36,575 nucleotides of DNA from Acrocarpospora pleiomorpha (GCF_009687885.1 NZ_BLAF01000092.1:1-36575); one strand, 5' to 3'; counted from the stretch's first letter, positions 1 to 8,716 are shown. Notes: generated by a model from the letters alone, not told the origin. A program made the numbers and translations.

Positions 1-86
1 CGGCTCCCCAGAGGCCCACTATCACGGTCGGCCGGAGTGTCCGCCCTGCCCACCCGCTACGGACCCCAGCCGTCCAAACACGTCAA

Positions 87-2180
87 TCAGCTCAACGACA
101 TCCCCACCGGAAGCCCGGTCGCGGAGGCCTTCCCGTCATGATCGACGTGGACATCGATGCGGGTATCCCCCACCCGCAGCCCCCGTACCGACACTGCCCC
201 AAGCGGCGCCCCGGACATGGGCCGCAGTGTCACGCGCCCGGCGGGCACGTCAGGATAAATCCCCACCGCCGCATGCGCGATCGTCACCGCCGCAGCCGCC
301 GACCAGGCCTGCGGCCGGCATGCCGCCGGATACGGCACCGGCTGAATCACGCTCTCCCGGCTGTCCCCCGCATACAACTCAGGCAGCCGATACTCGAACG
401 ACTCCGCAGCCGCCAGCAGGCCTTCCGCCAGTACCGCGGCCTGGTCGCCGAAGCCCTCGCGGGCCAGTCCGGCGATCACGATGGCCGTGTCGTGCGGCCA
501 GATGGACCCGCAATGGTAGGACAGCGTGCTGTACCCACCCTCCTCCGCCGACATCGTCCGCAACCCGAACCCTTCCGCCATCGCGGGCGAGGCGAGCAGC
601 GCGGCCACCTGCGCGGTTTCCTCCTCCGAAAGCAGCCCGGTGCCGAGCAGATGCCCGATGTTGCTGGTCAACGCGTCCACCGGCCGCTTGTCGTGATCGA
701 GCGCGAGCGCCGGGAACCTCCCATGCGGCCCGTCCACCCAGAACGTGGCACGGAACCGTTCGGCCAGCGCCGCCGCGTACTCGCGCCACTCCTCGGCCCC
801 CGGACGACCGAACGCCTCAAGCAGCGACGCCCCCTGCCGGGCTGCTTGGTAGGCGTATCCCTGCACCTCCACCAGCGCGATCGGCGGCTCGGCCGTGCCG
901 CCATGCCGGAACCGGATGGAATCACCGGAATCCTTCCAGCCCTGGTTGGCCAGACCGTGCCCGCTGGAGTCGATGTATTCGAGGAAGCCATCGCCATCCG
1001 GGTCGGCGTGGTCGCGCAGCCAGCCGAGCGCCGCCTCCAGGTTGGGCAGCAGCGCCTCGACCTCGGTCTCCGCGAGCCCCCAGCGCCACGCGTCGTGCAG
1101 CAGGCTGATCCAGAGCGGGGTGGCATCGATGGTGCCGTAGTAGGCGGCGGGCAGCCGCTTGTTGTGCGCGGGCTCGACGAACTCCTCCCGGCGCAGCTCG
1201 TGCATGATCTTCCCGGGGGCTTCTCCGGTTTCGGGGTCGAGGCGGGTTCCCTGCCGGCGGGCCAGCGTGCGCAGCGTGCCTGCGGCCAGGTCGGTTCCGA
1301 GCGGGAGCATCATCGACGCCGCCCAGAGGCTGTCCCGGCCGAACAGCGTCAGGAACCAGGGCACTCCCGCGCCCAGAAAGGTGTCCTCCGGCGCGTCGGC
1401 CTCGGTCAGCCGGAGCGAGGCGAGGTCGTCCAGCGCCTGGTCGAGCATCCTGCTCAGCCGCCGGTCAGCGGCGGTCACCCCGGGTACGCTCCACTCCAGT
1501 TCCCCGGGCGGCGCGGCCACGACCGCGTCCGGATCCTCGACCATGGTGTCCCAGAACAGGATCACCCGGCTGCGCGGGGCCAGCGTGATCTGCCACACCA
1601 GCCGGGAGTCGTCCACGACCGAGGCCCCGGCCCCGGTCGCCACCACCCGGATCCGGCCGGATCGCCACGACAGCTGCCCGGGCCCGGAGCGGACCGCGTC
1701 CTGGGTCTCGGTGTCGGCACCGGATTTGACCAGGTTGATCGGGGCGAAGTCGCAGGCCAGCTCGATGCTCACGGTAGCCGTCACGGTCATCGAGGCGGTC
1801 GAGGTGATCTCCAAGCTCTCGCTCATACCGGTCGGGCCGATCTCGCGCATCCGGTCGATCCGTACGGTCGGATCCGGCATGCGGTCGCCGAGCCAGCGGG
1901 CCAGCGACGTGAAGCGGCTGCGGCCGGGACCGGCCGGGGCGTAGCCGATGGCCTCCGGTTCGCGGCCGTCGACCAGCAGGGTGGCCTGGGACAGCGCTCG
2001 GGTGTCGGCGTGGAAGAGCCCCTGCACCCCCGCCGGGCGGATCTGCCCGTCGGCGCCACTGAGCGCGCTGGTGGGCGCCATGACCGTGCTGATCAGGTCG
2101 TGCAGCAGCGGTTGCAGGCGATGATCGCCCAGACCGCTGTGCGGTTCGGCAAGCACACGTGGTCCTTTCGTTATCTCCAT
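87..2180 (-). CDS. Glycogen debranching-type amylo-alpha-1,6-glucosidase
   Basis: Predicted 697-aa cytoplasmic glucosidase acting on alpha-glucans. The N-terminal ~230 residues match the N-terminal domain of bacterial debranching proteins (LFHADTRALS, SLEITSTA). The C-terminal half is an (alpha/alpha)6 barrel of the GDE_C type, with acidic motifs FGRDSLWA, GTIDATPLW, GWKDSGDSI and IWPHDTAI where catalytic acids lie in this superfamily. There is no signal peptide. The start is ATG 2180; an ATG farther upstream runs into a stop after eight codons. No strong ribosome site is visible. The gene diverges from a sugar-uptake operon with its own LacI regulator, so it probably processes the imported oligosaccharide. 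The exact substrate (glycogen, maltodextrin or another glucan) cannot be read from sequence. Positions 1-86, downstream of the stop, hold nothing I recognise. Confidence 0.85.
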   Translation of the reverse strand: MEITKGPRVLAEPHSGLGDHRLQPLLHDLISTVMAPTSALSGADGQIRPAGVQGLFHADTRALSQATLLVDGREPEAIGYAPAGPGRSRFTSLARWLGDRMPDPTVRIDRMREIGPTGMSESLEITSTASMTVTATVSIELACDFAPINLVKSGADTETQDAVRSGPGQLSWRSGRIRVVATGAGASVVDDSRLVWQITLAPRSRVILFWDTMVEDPDAVVAAPPGELEWSVPGVTAADRRLSRMLDQALDDLASLRLTEADAPEDTFLGAGVPWFLTLFGRDSLWAASMMLPLGTDLAAGTLRTLARRQGTRLDPETGEAPGKIMHELRREEFVEPAHNKRLPAAYYGTIDATPLWISLLHDAWRWGLAETEVEALLPNLEAALGWLRDHADPDGDGFLEYIDSSGHGLANQGWKDSGDSIRFRHGGTAEPPIALVEVQGYAYQAARQGASLLEAFGRPGAEEWREYAAALAERFRATFWVDGPHGRFPALALDHDKRPVDALTSNIGHLLGTGLLSEEETAQVAALLASPAMAEGFGLRTMSAEEGGYSTLSYHCGSIWPHDTAIVIAGLAREGFGDQAAVLAEGLLAAAESFEYRLPELYAGDSRESVIQPVPYPAACRPQAWSAAAAVTIAHAAVGIYPDVPAGRVTLRPMSGAPLGAVSVRGLRVGDTRIDVHVDHDGKASATGLPVGMSLS

Positions 2181-2363
2181 CCAGCGGCCGTGTTCATGGC
2201 CGCGCCTTCGGCACGGCGGGCTTGGCCGCCTTCAGCCTGTGTCTTCCCTCGTCACTCCGGGCCGCTTCGCGACCCTGCGTTCCTCAGTCCAGACGCAGGC
2301 GCGGCCAAGCTGGGCCTTGACAGACGGTCGCAGGAGGTGCAGATTGCGAAACAATTCTCTAAC

Positions 2364-2377
2364 TTTGAACGATCAAA
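2364..2377. promoter_or_regulatory. LacI-type operator, distal copy
   Basis: TTTGAACGATCAAA is an inverted repeat with the central CG typical of LacI-family operators. It lies in an unusually AT-rich stretch of the 246-bp divergent intergenic region. A TTGACA at 2317-2322 could be a -35 element for lacI, but its -10 (around AGATTG at 2341) is poor. If that promoter is right, the operator sits just downstream of the transcription start. Confidence 0.55.
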
Positions 2378-2393
2378 TCATGCCTTACTTCTA

Positions 2394-2407
2394 TTTGAAC
2401 GTTCAAC
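2394..2407. promoter_or_regulatory. LacI-type operator, proximal copy
   Basis: TTTGAACGTTCAAC contains a perfect 12-bp palindrome (TTGAACGTTCAA). It matches the distal box at 12 of 14 positions. The two boxes are 30 bp apart, close to three helical turns, so two dimers could bind on one face. It lies 20 bp before the lacI start codon and probably mediates autoregulation of the whole operon. Confidence 0.6.
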
Positions 2408-2426
2408 CCCCCCGAAAGGTGTGTTC

Positions 2427-3443
2427 ATGGCCGAAAAGGTGACGATCGCCGACGTCGCCCGTGTCGCGGGTGTCTCCCGGCAGACCGTTTCCAACGCTTT
2501 GAACACCCCCGAGGTCGTACGCCCGGAGACCCGGCAGCGGGTGCTGGAAGTCGTCGAGGAGCTCGGTTACCGGGTGAACCTCGCGGCCCGGCAGATGCGC
2601 ACCGGCCGGTCCGGGCTGATCGCCATCCGGGTCGACCCGGTCAGTGACGGCATCAACGGCTCGGTCTTCGACCGGTTCCTGCACGGCTTGACCGAGGCGG
2701 CCGCCGAGGCGGGCCACCGGCTACTGCTGTACACCGCCGCCGACGACCACAAGGAGATCGCCGCCTTCGAGGACCTGCTCGGCGCGCACGAGCCGGACGC
2801 GTTCGTGCTGACCAGCACCCACCACAAGGATCTCCGCACTACCTGGCTGCTCGACCGGCAGCTGCCGTTCGTCACGTTCGGCCGCCCGTGGAGCGAGCTC
2901 CCCGACGTGCGGCACCCGTGGGTGGACGTGGACGGCGCGGCCGGCACCGAGGCGGCCACCGAGCACCTGCTCGCCGCCGGGCACCGCCGGATCGCCTTCA
3001 TCGGCTGGCCGCCCGGGTCCGGCGTCGGCGACGACCGCCGGCTCGGCTGGGCGCGAGCCCTGGCCGGGGCCGGGCTCGACCCCACCGGCCTGAGCCGGGA
3101 GACCCCCGACGGCGCCGCCGAGGGTGAGGCCGTGGCCCGCGACCTGCTGGCCGGCGACCCCGACATCACCGCCCTGGTCTGCGCCAGCGACTCGCTCGCG
3201 CTCGGCGCCCTGCAGGTGGCCCGCTCCCCCAACCCCGCCTGGCACAGCGAGGCCTACCGGCGCATCGCCGTGATCGGCTTCGACGACACCCCGGTGGCCA
3301 AGGCGATCGGGCTGACCAGCGTGCACCAGCCCCTGACCGAAGCCGCGGCCCGCTGCATGAGCCTGCTCAGCCGGGCCCTCGAAGGATCACCGCCCAGCCA
3401 CCTCCTGCTCCCGCCCTTCCTGGTGGTGCGGCAGTCCGCCTGA
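2427..3443 (+). CDS. LacI-family transcriptional regulator
   Basis: Predicted 338-aa repressor. Residues 5-24 form the LacI helix-turn-helix (TIADVARVAGVSRQTVSNAL), followed by the hinge (LAARQMRTGRSG) and a periplasmic-binding-like effector domain. ATG 2427 is chosen because GAAAGG at 2414-2419 sits 7 nt upstream and translation from it begins right before the helix-turn-helix; the open frame continues far upstream but is not coding there. It is the first gene of a four-gene operon, 42 bp from the binding-protein gene. It is the obvious ligand for the two operator boxes just upstream and probably responds to the sugar carried by the transporter. Local regulators of this arrangement are usually derepressed by a di- or oligosaccharide. 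Confidence 0.9.
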   Translation: MAEKVTIADVARVAGVSRQTVSNALNTPEVVRPETRQRVLEVVEELGYRVNLAARQMRTGRSGLIAIRVDPVSDGINGSVFDRFLHGLTEAAAEAGHRLLLYTAADDHKEIAAFEDLLGAHEPDAFVLTSTHHKDLRTTWLLDRQLPFVTFGRPWSELPDVRHPWVDVDGAAGTEAATEHLLAAGHRRIAFIGWPPGSGVGDDRRLGWARALAGAGLDPTGLSRETPDGAAEGEAVARDLLAGDPDITALVCASDSLALGALQVARSPNPAWHSEAYRRIAVIGFDDTPVAKAIGLTSVHQPLTEAAARCMSLLSRALEGSPPSHLLLPPFLVVRQSA

Positions 3444-3485
3444 CCAGAGATCAGCACAACCCCCGGAAAGACAAGGAATATCGCG

Positions 3486-4742
3486 ATGAAGCGCAGCACC
3501 CTTCGAAAGGCGGCCGTCCTGTCCGCCGCGTCCGCCGCCCTGCTCTCGGCAGCCGCCTGCGGCAGCGGTTTCGAGGAGCCGGGCGCCGCTCCCACCCAGG
3601 CCCCCGCCTCCGCCGGACCGGCCGACCTGCAGATCATGATCGGTTCCTCCGGCGAGGCGGAGACCAAGGCGGTCAACGACGCCGCCGCCGCGTGGGCCAC
3701 CAAGACGGGCAACAAGGCCACGGTGACGCCCGCCCAGGACCTCGGCCAGCAACTCGGCCAGGCCTTCGCGGGTGACAGCCCGCCTGACGTGTTCTACGTG
3801 GACGCGTCCCGGTTCGCCGACTACGCCAGCGTGGGGGCGCTCGAGCCGTACGGCGACAAGATCTCCAACCCGACCGACTTCTACCAGAGCCTGCGCGACA
3901 CCTTCACCTACGACGGCAAGTACTACTGCGCGCCCAAGGACTTCTCCACCCTGGCCCTGGTGATCAACACCGACCTGTGGGCCAAGGCCGGGCTGACCGA
4001 CGCCGACGTGCCGACCACCTGGGACCAGCTCACCGCCACCAGCGAGAAGCTGAAGGCCAAGGACATCACCCCGCTGGCGCTCGGCGACACCCGCGACCGG
4101 GTGGGCGCGTTCATGGTCGGCGCGGGCGGCTGGATCATCAGCCCGGACGGCAAGACCGCGACCGCCGACACGCCGGAGAACCTGACGGCGCTGACCTACG
4201 TCAAGGGCCTGATGAAGGACAAGTACGCCCAGACGCCCAAGCAGCTGGACTCCGGCTGGGCCGGTGAGGCCTTCGGCAAGGGCAAGGCCGCGATGACGGT
4301 CGAGGGCAACTGGATCAAGGGCGCGATGACCAACGACTTCCCCGACGTGAAGTACTCGGTCCACGAGATGCCCGCCGGCCCCAAGGGCAAGGGAACGCTC
4401 TCCTTCACCAACTGCTGGGGCATCTCCGCCAAGAGCAAGTACAAGGAGCAGGCCATCAGCTTCGTCGAGGCGATGACCACCGTCGAGCAGCAGATGGCGT
4501 TCGCCACGGCGTTCGGCGTCATGCCCTCCCGCCAGTCCGCCAAGGACGCCTACACCGCCGCCTTCCCGAACGACGCCCCCTTCGTGAACGGCGCCGACTA
4601 CGCGCACGGCCCGGTCAACGCGCCCAAGATGGACAGCGTGCTGGCCGACTTCGACACCGGCATCCAGCAGCTCGACTCGATCGAGCCGAAGACCCTGCTG
4701 GAGCGGGTGCAGAAGAACACCACGGCAGCCCTCGGCAACTAA
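3486..4742 (+). CDS. ABC transporter sugar-binding lipoprotein
   Basis: Predicted 418-aa extracytoplasmic solute-binding protein of the carbohydrate (family 1) group. The N terminus has a lysine/arginine n-region, a hydrophobic stretch and a lipobox ending at Cys25 (SAAAC), so it should be anchored to the outer face of the membrane. Motifs typical of the family are PDVFYVDASRFADYA near the N terminus, AAMTVEGNW in the second lobe and the C-terminal FVEAMTTVEQQ region. AAGGA at 3473-3477 is a good ribosome site 8 nt from ATG 3486. It is followed by a 15-bp hairpin and two permease genes. No ATPase gene is present, so a shared MsiK-type ATPase encoded elsewhere is expected. Confidence 0.92.
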   Translation: MKRSTLRKAAVLSAASAALLSAAACGSGFEEPGAAPTQAPASAGPADLQIMIGSSGEAETKAVNDAAAAWATKTGNKATVTPAQDLGQQLGQAFAGDSPPDVFYVDASRFADYASVGALEPYGDKISNPTDFYQSLRDTFTYDGKYYCAPKDFSTLALVINTDLWAKAGLTDADVPTTWDQLTATSEKLKAKDITPLALGDTRDRVGAFMVGAGGWIISPDGKTATADTPENLTALTYVKGLMKDKYAQTPKQLDSGWAGEAFGKGKAAMTVEGNWIKGAMTNDFPDVKYSVHEMPAGPKGKGTLSFTNCWGISAKSKYKEQAISFVEAMTTVEQQMAFATAFGVMPSRQSAKDAYTAAFPNDAPFVNGADYAHGPVNAPKMDSVLADFDTGIQQLDSIEPKTLLERVQKNTTAALGN

Positions 4743-4756
4743 CCCCATTCCGCGCC

Positions 4757-4792
4757 GGTACGGCACTCGCCTCGGGGGGCGGGTGCCGTACC
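4757..4792 (+). promoter_or_regulatory. Intergenic hairpin between binding-protein and permease genes
   Basis: GGTACGGCACTCGCC (4757-4771) pairs with 4778-4792 over 15 bp with a single G-U pair and a 6-nt loop. No T-run follows, and the permease ribosome site begins 10 nt later. In sugar ABC operons such structures commonly stabilise the upstream binding-protein message or partly terminate transcription, raising its level over the permeases. That role is inferred here. Confidence 0.6.
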
Positions 4793-4815
4793 GGGCGGCC
4801 CGAAAGGAGGCCGTC

Positions 4816-5862
4816 GTGGCTGTTGCCGCGCGGCGTCGAGGGTTCTCCACCGCCGCCAGGGAGAATCTCGCGGGCTGGCTGTTCGTGGCGCCGGTCGTCA
4901 TCATTCTCTGCCTGTTCATGCTGCTGCCGATCCTGATGGCGATGTGGGTGAGCCTGACCGACTGGAACGGGCAGGGCAGCCCGTTCAAATCGAGCGTGCC
5001 GTTCGTCGGGACCGAGAACTACAGCCGGCTGTTCACCGAGGACGGGCTCACCCGGCAGGACTTCATGACGAGCCTGCGGAACAACTTCTACTACGTGGTG
5101 ATCGTGGTGCCCTGCCAGACCGTGCTGGCGCTCGGCCTGGCCCTGATCGTCAACAACAGGCTGCTGCGCGGCAAGTCGTTCTTCCGGGCCGCGTTCTTCT
5201 TCCCGTCGGTCACCAGCTCGGTGGCCATCAGCGTGGTGTTCCTGTTCGTGTTCGCCAACTCGGGCGCGGTCAACAGCCTGCTGAGCGTCGTCGGCATCGA
5301 CGGTCCGCAGTGGTTCTCCGACTCCAGGGGCCTCCTGCACCTGCTGTTGAGCGGGGTCGGCCTGGTGGATCTGGACGCTCCCCCGGCGGCGCTGCTGGAG
5401 ACGGGTCCGTTCGGCCTGGCCTGGTGGGACTGGCTGTCGGGGCCGAGCGTGGCCATGTCGACCATCATCATGCTGGTCATCTGGACCACCTCGGGCACGT
5501 TCATGCTGATGTTCCTGGCCGCGCTGCAGGACATCCCGGTGACCTTGGAAGAGGCCGCCAAACTGGACGGCGCGGGCAAGAAGGGCGTCTTCCGGTATGT
5601 GACGCTGCCGATGCTCAAACCCACGCTGTTCCTGGTGCTCACGCTGGGGCTGATCTCCACGTGGCAGATCTTCGACCAGATCTACGTGATGAGCCAGGGC
5701 AATCCCGCCAAGACCACCCTGACTCCGGCGTTCCTGTCGTACCAGACGGCCTTCCGGAGCTTCGAGTACGGCTCCGGGACGGCGATCTCGTTCGTGCTGT
5801 TCGCCATCATCGTGGTGCTGACGCTGATCCAGCGATGGATCATGCGGGATCGGAAGGTGTGA
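4816..5862 (+). CDS. Sugar ABC transporter permease (MalF-like)
   Basis: Predicted 348-aa inner-membrane permease. GTG 4816 is preferred over an in-frame ATG 33 bp upstream: a near-perfect AAAGGAGG (4803-4810) lies 5 nt before GTG, while the upstream ATG falls inside the intergenic hairpin. Several hydrophobic segments are visible (LFVAPVVIILCLFML, LALGLALIVNN, AISVVFLFVFA, TIIMLVIW). The cytoplasmic EAA loop that docks with the ATPase is clear (EEAAKLDGAGKKGVFRYVTL). A longer extracytoplasmic stretch lies between roughly residues 170 and 210. It pairs with the following permease as a heterodimer. Confidence 0.92.
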   Translation: MAVAARRRGFSTAARENLAGWLFVAPVVIILCLFMLLPILMAMWVSLTDWNGQGSPFKSSVPFVGTENYSRLFTEDGLTRQDFMTSLRNNFYYVVIVVPCQTVLALGLALIVNNRLLRGKSFFRAAFFFPSVTSSVAISVVFLFVFANSGAVNSLLSVVGIDGPQWFSDSRGLLHLLLSGVGLVDLDAPPAALLETGPFGLAWWDWLSGPSVAMSTIIMLVIWTTSGTFMLMFLAALQDIPVTLEEAAKLDGAGKKGVFRYVTLPMLKPTLFLVLTLGLISTWQIFDQIYVMSQGNPAKTTLTPAFLSYQTAFRSFEYGSGTAISFVLFAIIVVLTLIQRWIMRDRKV

Positions 5863-5863
5863 C

Positions 5864-6715
5864 GTGGCTCGCGACACCACCAGCGGGCGGACGTTGGCCT
5901 CGTCCTTTGTCGGCTACTTCGTCCTGATCTTCTTCGCGCTGGTCTTCCTCTACCCGTTCGTGATCCAGATCGGCAACTCGTTCAAGACCGAGTCGGACGC
6001 GGCGGCGAACCCGCTGTCCCCGATCCCGGACCCGGTGTCCACCGGCGGATACGAACGGATCTTTCTCGGCACCGATCTGCCGCTGTGGCTGGGCAACTCG
6101 ATCTGGATCACGATCGTGGTGACTCTCGCGCGGCTGCTTCTCAATTCGATGGCGGGATACGCTCTCGCCCGCCTGCGATTCCGCGGCCGCGCCGGGCTCT
6201 TCTCCGCGATCCTCGCCATTCTCGCCGTCCCCGGCGTCGTCCTCTTTATCCCGAAATTTCTGGTTCTGAATCAGCTCGGGATCTACAACAGCTATATCGC
6301 GCTGATCCTGCCGGTGATCGTCGACGCCGGCGGCGTCTTCATCATGAAGCAGTTCTTCGAGTCCATTCCGGTGAGCGTCGAAGAAGCCGCCCGGATCGAC
6401 GGAGCCGGGGTGTTCCGAACGTTCTGGTCGGTTGTGCTGCCCATGGCGCGACCGGCGCTGATCACGCTGACGATCATCTCGTTCCAGGCGACCTGGAACG
6501 AGTTCCCGCACAGCCTGGTATCCGTGCAGGATCCAGCGCTGTTCACGCTGCCCCGGGGTCTGGCGGACCTGGTCTCCGGGTCGCTGGGGGTCGGCACCCA
6601 GTATCCGCTCAAACTGGGCGCGGCTCTGCTGGCCACCATTCCGGTGGCCATAATCTTCGTTGTCTTCCAGCGCTACTTCGTGCGGGGAGCCAACGAGGGC
6701 TCCGACAAGGGTTAG
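5864..6715 (+). CDS. Sugar ABC transporter permease (MalG-like)
   Basis: Predicted 283-aa inner-membrane permease, the second half of the transporter channel. It starts at GTG 5864, one base after the preceding stop, with GGAAGG at 5852-5857 as ribosome site, so the two permeases are tightly coupled. Transmembrane segments include FVLIFFALVFLYPFVI, ILAILAVPGVVLFIP and a C-terminal TIPVAIIFVVFQRYFV. The EAA loop is EEAARIDGAGVFRTFWSVVL. Its stop codon overlaps that of the convergent pyrD gene by 3 bases. It is the last gene of the operon; no hydrolase or ATPase follows on this strand. Confidence 0.92.
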   Translation: MARDTTSGRTLASSFVGYFVLIFFALVFLYPFVIQIGNSFKTESDAAANPLSPIPDPVSTGGYERIFLGTDLPLWLGNSIWITIVVTLARLLLNSMAGYALARLRFRGRAGLFSAILAILAVPGVVLFIPKFLVLNQLGIYNSYIALILPVIVDAGGVFIMKQFFESIPVSVEEAARIDGAGVFRTFWSVVLPMARPALITLTIISFQATWNEFPHSLVSVQDPALFTLPRGLADLVSGSLGVGTQYPLKLGAALLATIPVAIIFVVFQRYFVRGANEGSDKG

Positions 6716-7767
6716 TCGACCCGCCCAATGACCTGGGCGATCGAGGTGTACCCATGTCGGCGCAGGCGGCGGGAGAGCTGGCGATTCATGCGGGACGGCC
6801 ACAGCGGTCCCGCGTAGATCAGCCCGGTGTAGCCCTGGACCAGGGTGGCGCCGGCGAGAAGACGTTCCCAGACGTCGTCCACGCTCTCCACGCCGCCGAC
6901 CGAGACGAGCGTGAGCCGGTCCCCGACCTTGGCGTGCAGCCTGCGGAGCACTTCCAGCGAGCGCTCCTTCAACGGCCTGCCGGACAGTCCGCCTTGTTCC
7001 GTGGATGAGACGTTTTTTCGGCTGATCGTGGTGTTTGTGGCGATGATTCCGGCGAGGCCGAGTTCCACCGCGAGCTGGGCGACTTCGTCCACGTCTTCGT
7101 CGGCCAGGTCGGGCGCGATCTTCACCAGCAGGGGCGTACGGCCCGCGACAGCTTTAACCTGGGTGAGCAGGGGGCGCAGCAGCTCCACGGCCTGCAGGTC
7201 GCGCAGGCCCGGGGTGTTGGGCGAGCTGACGTTGACGACCAGGTAGTCGGCCAGCGGAGCCAGCGTCCTGGCGCTGGTCACGTAGTCGCGCGCGGCCTCG
7301 TCCTCGGGCACGACCTTGGTCTTGCCGATGTTGACACCGACGACGACCGGGAGGCTGCGGGGCTTTCTGAGGCGTTTGGCCGCCGCTGTCGCGCCGTTGT
7401 TGTTGAAGCCCATCCGATTGATGATCGCCCGGTCGCCGATGAGGCGGAACAGGCGGGGGCGGGCGTTGCCCGGCTGCGCGTGCGCGGTGATCGTGCCGAC
7501 CTCGACGTGGCCGAAGCCCAGCGCGGCCAGCGGCTCCACACATTCCGCGTTCTTGTCGAAACCGGCGGCCAGTCCGAACGGGCTGGGGAAGTGCACGCCG
7601 AAGGCCTGGACGCGCAGGGCTTCGTCACGCGGGGCCAGCCAGCCGTGGAGGATCTGCTTCACGAGGGGCAGGAGAGCCAGGATCCGGAGCAACCGGATCG
7701 TCAGATGATGAACCGTCTCGGCGTCAGTACGGCTCAGAACTCGCGTGAGCAGGATTCTATACATCAC
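6712..7767 (-). CDS. pyrD: Dihydroorotate dehydrogenase (quinone), class 2
   Basis: Predicted 351-aa FMN enzyme of pyrimidine synthesis that oxidises dihydroorotate to orotate with a membrane quinone as acceptor. The N-terminal helical extension of about 50 residues is the class 2 membrane-association region. Class 2 motifs are intact: FGLAAGFDKNAE, NRMGFNNNG, NVSSPNTPGLRDLQ with the catalytic serine, KIAPDL, ATNTTISR and a phosphate-binding SVGGVES. Translation may begin at GTG 7767 or the adjacent ATG 7764; neither has a convincing ribosome site. The gene is convergent with, and its stop overlaps, the sugar permease gene. There are no other pyr genes nearby. Confidence 0.93.
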   Translation of the reverse strand: MMYRILLTRVLSRTDAETVHHLTIRLLRILALLPLVKQILHGWLAPRDEALRVQAFGVHFPSPFGLAAGFDKNAECVEPLAALGFGHVEVGTITAHAQPGNARPRLFRLIGDRAIINRMGFNNNGATAAAKRLRKPRSLPVVVGVNIGKTKVVPEDEAARDYVTSARTLAPLADYLVVNVSSPNTPGLRDLQAVELLRPLLTQVKAVAGRTPLLVKIAPDLADEDVDEVAQLAVELGLAGIIATNTTISRKNVSSTEQGGLSGRPLKERSLEVLRRLHAKVGDRLTLVSVGGVESVDDVWERLLAGATLVQGYTGLIYAGPLWPSRMNRQLSRRLRRHGYTSIAQVIGRVD

Positions 7768-7819
7768 CGACCAGGGTATCGCTCCGCTCTACCACCGCTT
7801 ATGGCGCCAGGACGGCACA

Positions 7820-7947
7820 GCGCAATCAGCGCGACGAGACCACCTGGAAAGACCTGATCTCCAGGGTGACAACCGCGTGTAGGCGCGCCGTGACCGCGTC
7901 GAAGGACCGGGTCTCCAGAGCGATGACCACACCCGCGCAATCAGCGC
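7820..7947. repeat. Intergenic 54-bp imperfect tandem repeat framed by GCGCAATCAGCGC
   Basis: Two units beginning at 7833 and 7887 (period 54 bp, 18 codons) agree at roughly three quarters of positions, with GACC-x-G-x-TCTCCAG most conserved. The pair is framed by identical 13-mers GCGCAATCAGCGC at 7820-7832 and 7935-7947. On the minus strand the repeats can be read as VVIALETRSF / VVTLEIRSF, but no start or ribosome site supports a gene. The rest of 7768-7988 holds nothing recognisable. Confidence 0.5.
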
Positions 7948-7988
7948 ACGGCAGTCGCCGGCAACCGGCGCCCGGCTGACAGGCGCTC

Positions 7989-8609
7989 TTAGCCGGGCCC
8001 CACGTCCATGCCCAGGGCGGCGGCGATGGTGATGGCCTGGGAGAAGTCGATTTTCGCGCCGGTGACGGTGGCCGTGCGGGGGTCCAGCGCGGAGAGGTCG
8101 CTGCCGCGCAGGTCGCATTCGGTGAAGTCCGTCTGGCGTAACGAAGCGCCGGAGAGGTCGACGCCGCGGAAGGTGGCACGCGCGCAGATGGTGTTTCGCA
8201 GGTCGGCCTCGCGGAGCCGCACGCCATCGAAGGTTGTGCCGGTGAGGTCGGCGTAGGGCAGGGCGGCGAAGGACCAGTCGCCGCCGTCTACCTTGAGCAG
8301 CGCGAACGTGCAGTCGTCGAAGGTGCTGCCGACCAGTTTGCAGCCGGTGAAGGTGGCGTCGAAGAATGAGCAGCGCACGAACGTGCAGTTGAGGAACGCG
8401 GACTCGGTGTGGGTGGAGACGTTGAAGCGCACGCCGCGGAAGGTGCATTCGGAGAAGACCGCGCGACTGCTGGTGGCCTCGGTCATGTCCACATCGACGA
8501 ACTCGACCCGGTGATGCTCCTGGCCGGACAGGTCATCCCCATCCCAGCTCACCGAACGAATCGTCGTGCCCGCCTCCGGCGGGAGGCCCCTGCGCCCTCG
8601 TTCAACCAC
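7989..8609 (-). CDS. Pentapeptide-repeat protein
   Basis: Predicted 206-aa soluble protein. From about residue 30 onward it follows the five-residue A(D/N)LXX-like repeat that folds into a right-handed quadrilateral beta-helix, for example FSECTFRGVRF, FLNCTFVRCSFFDATFTGC, ADLTGTTFDGVRLREADL and ATFRGVDLSGASL. Many repeat positions carry cysteine or phenylalanine. Some family members mimic DNA and protect gyrase, but most have no known role and nothing here identifies a target. The start is GTG 8609, without a strong ribosome site. No transmembrane segment or fused domain is visible. Confidence 0.88.
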   Translation of the reverse strand: MVERGRRGLPPEAGTTIRSVSWDGDDLSGQEHHRVEFVDVDMTEATSSRAVFSECTFRGVRFNVSTHTESAFLNCTFVRCSFFDATFTGCKLVGSTFDDCTFALLKVDGGDWSFAALPYADLTGTTFDGVRLREADLRNTICARATFRGVDLSGASLRQTDFTECDLRGSDLSALDPRTATVTGAKIDFSQAITIAAALGMDVGPG

Positions 8610-8716
8610 CAGGCCACCCTACGCACCCCCACCGACAATTCCAGCAGAGCCCGGCCGCTGGCAGATCGGGCCCCGCTGGGTCCCGGCAAGAACCGGGGGC
8701 ACCGCACATAGGCTGA

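Noticed and set aside
138..2426. Very long plus-strand open frame upstream of and fused to lacI
   Set aside because: It is antisense to the debranching enzyme gene, is rich in Arg/Gly/Pro and has no family signature. GC-rich DNA keeps such frames open by chance; the real start is ATG 2427.
3387..4988. Long minus-strand open frame opposite the binding-protein gene
   Set aside because: It mirrors the codon pattern of the plus-strand gene, has low-complexity Gly/Val/Leu content and no ribosome site or domain.
3443..6715. Missing ATPase as evidence of a broken sugar transporter
   Set aside because: Actinobacterial sugar importers of this type usually share one MsiK ATPase encoded elsewhere, so the absence is normal.
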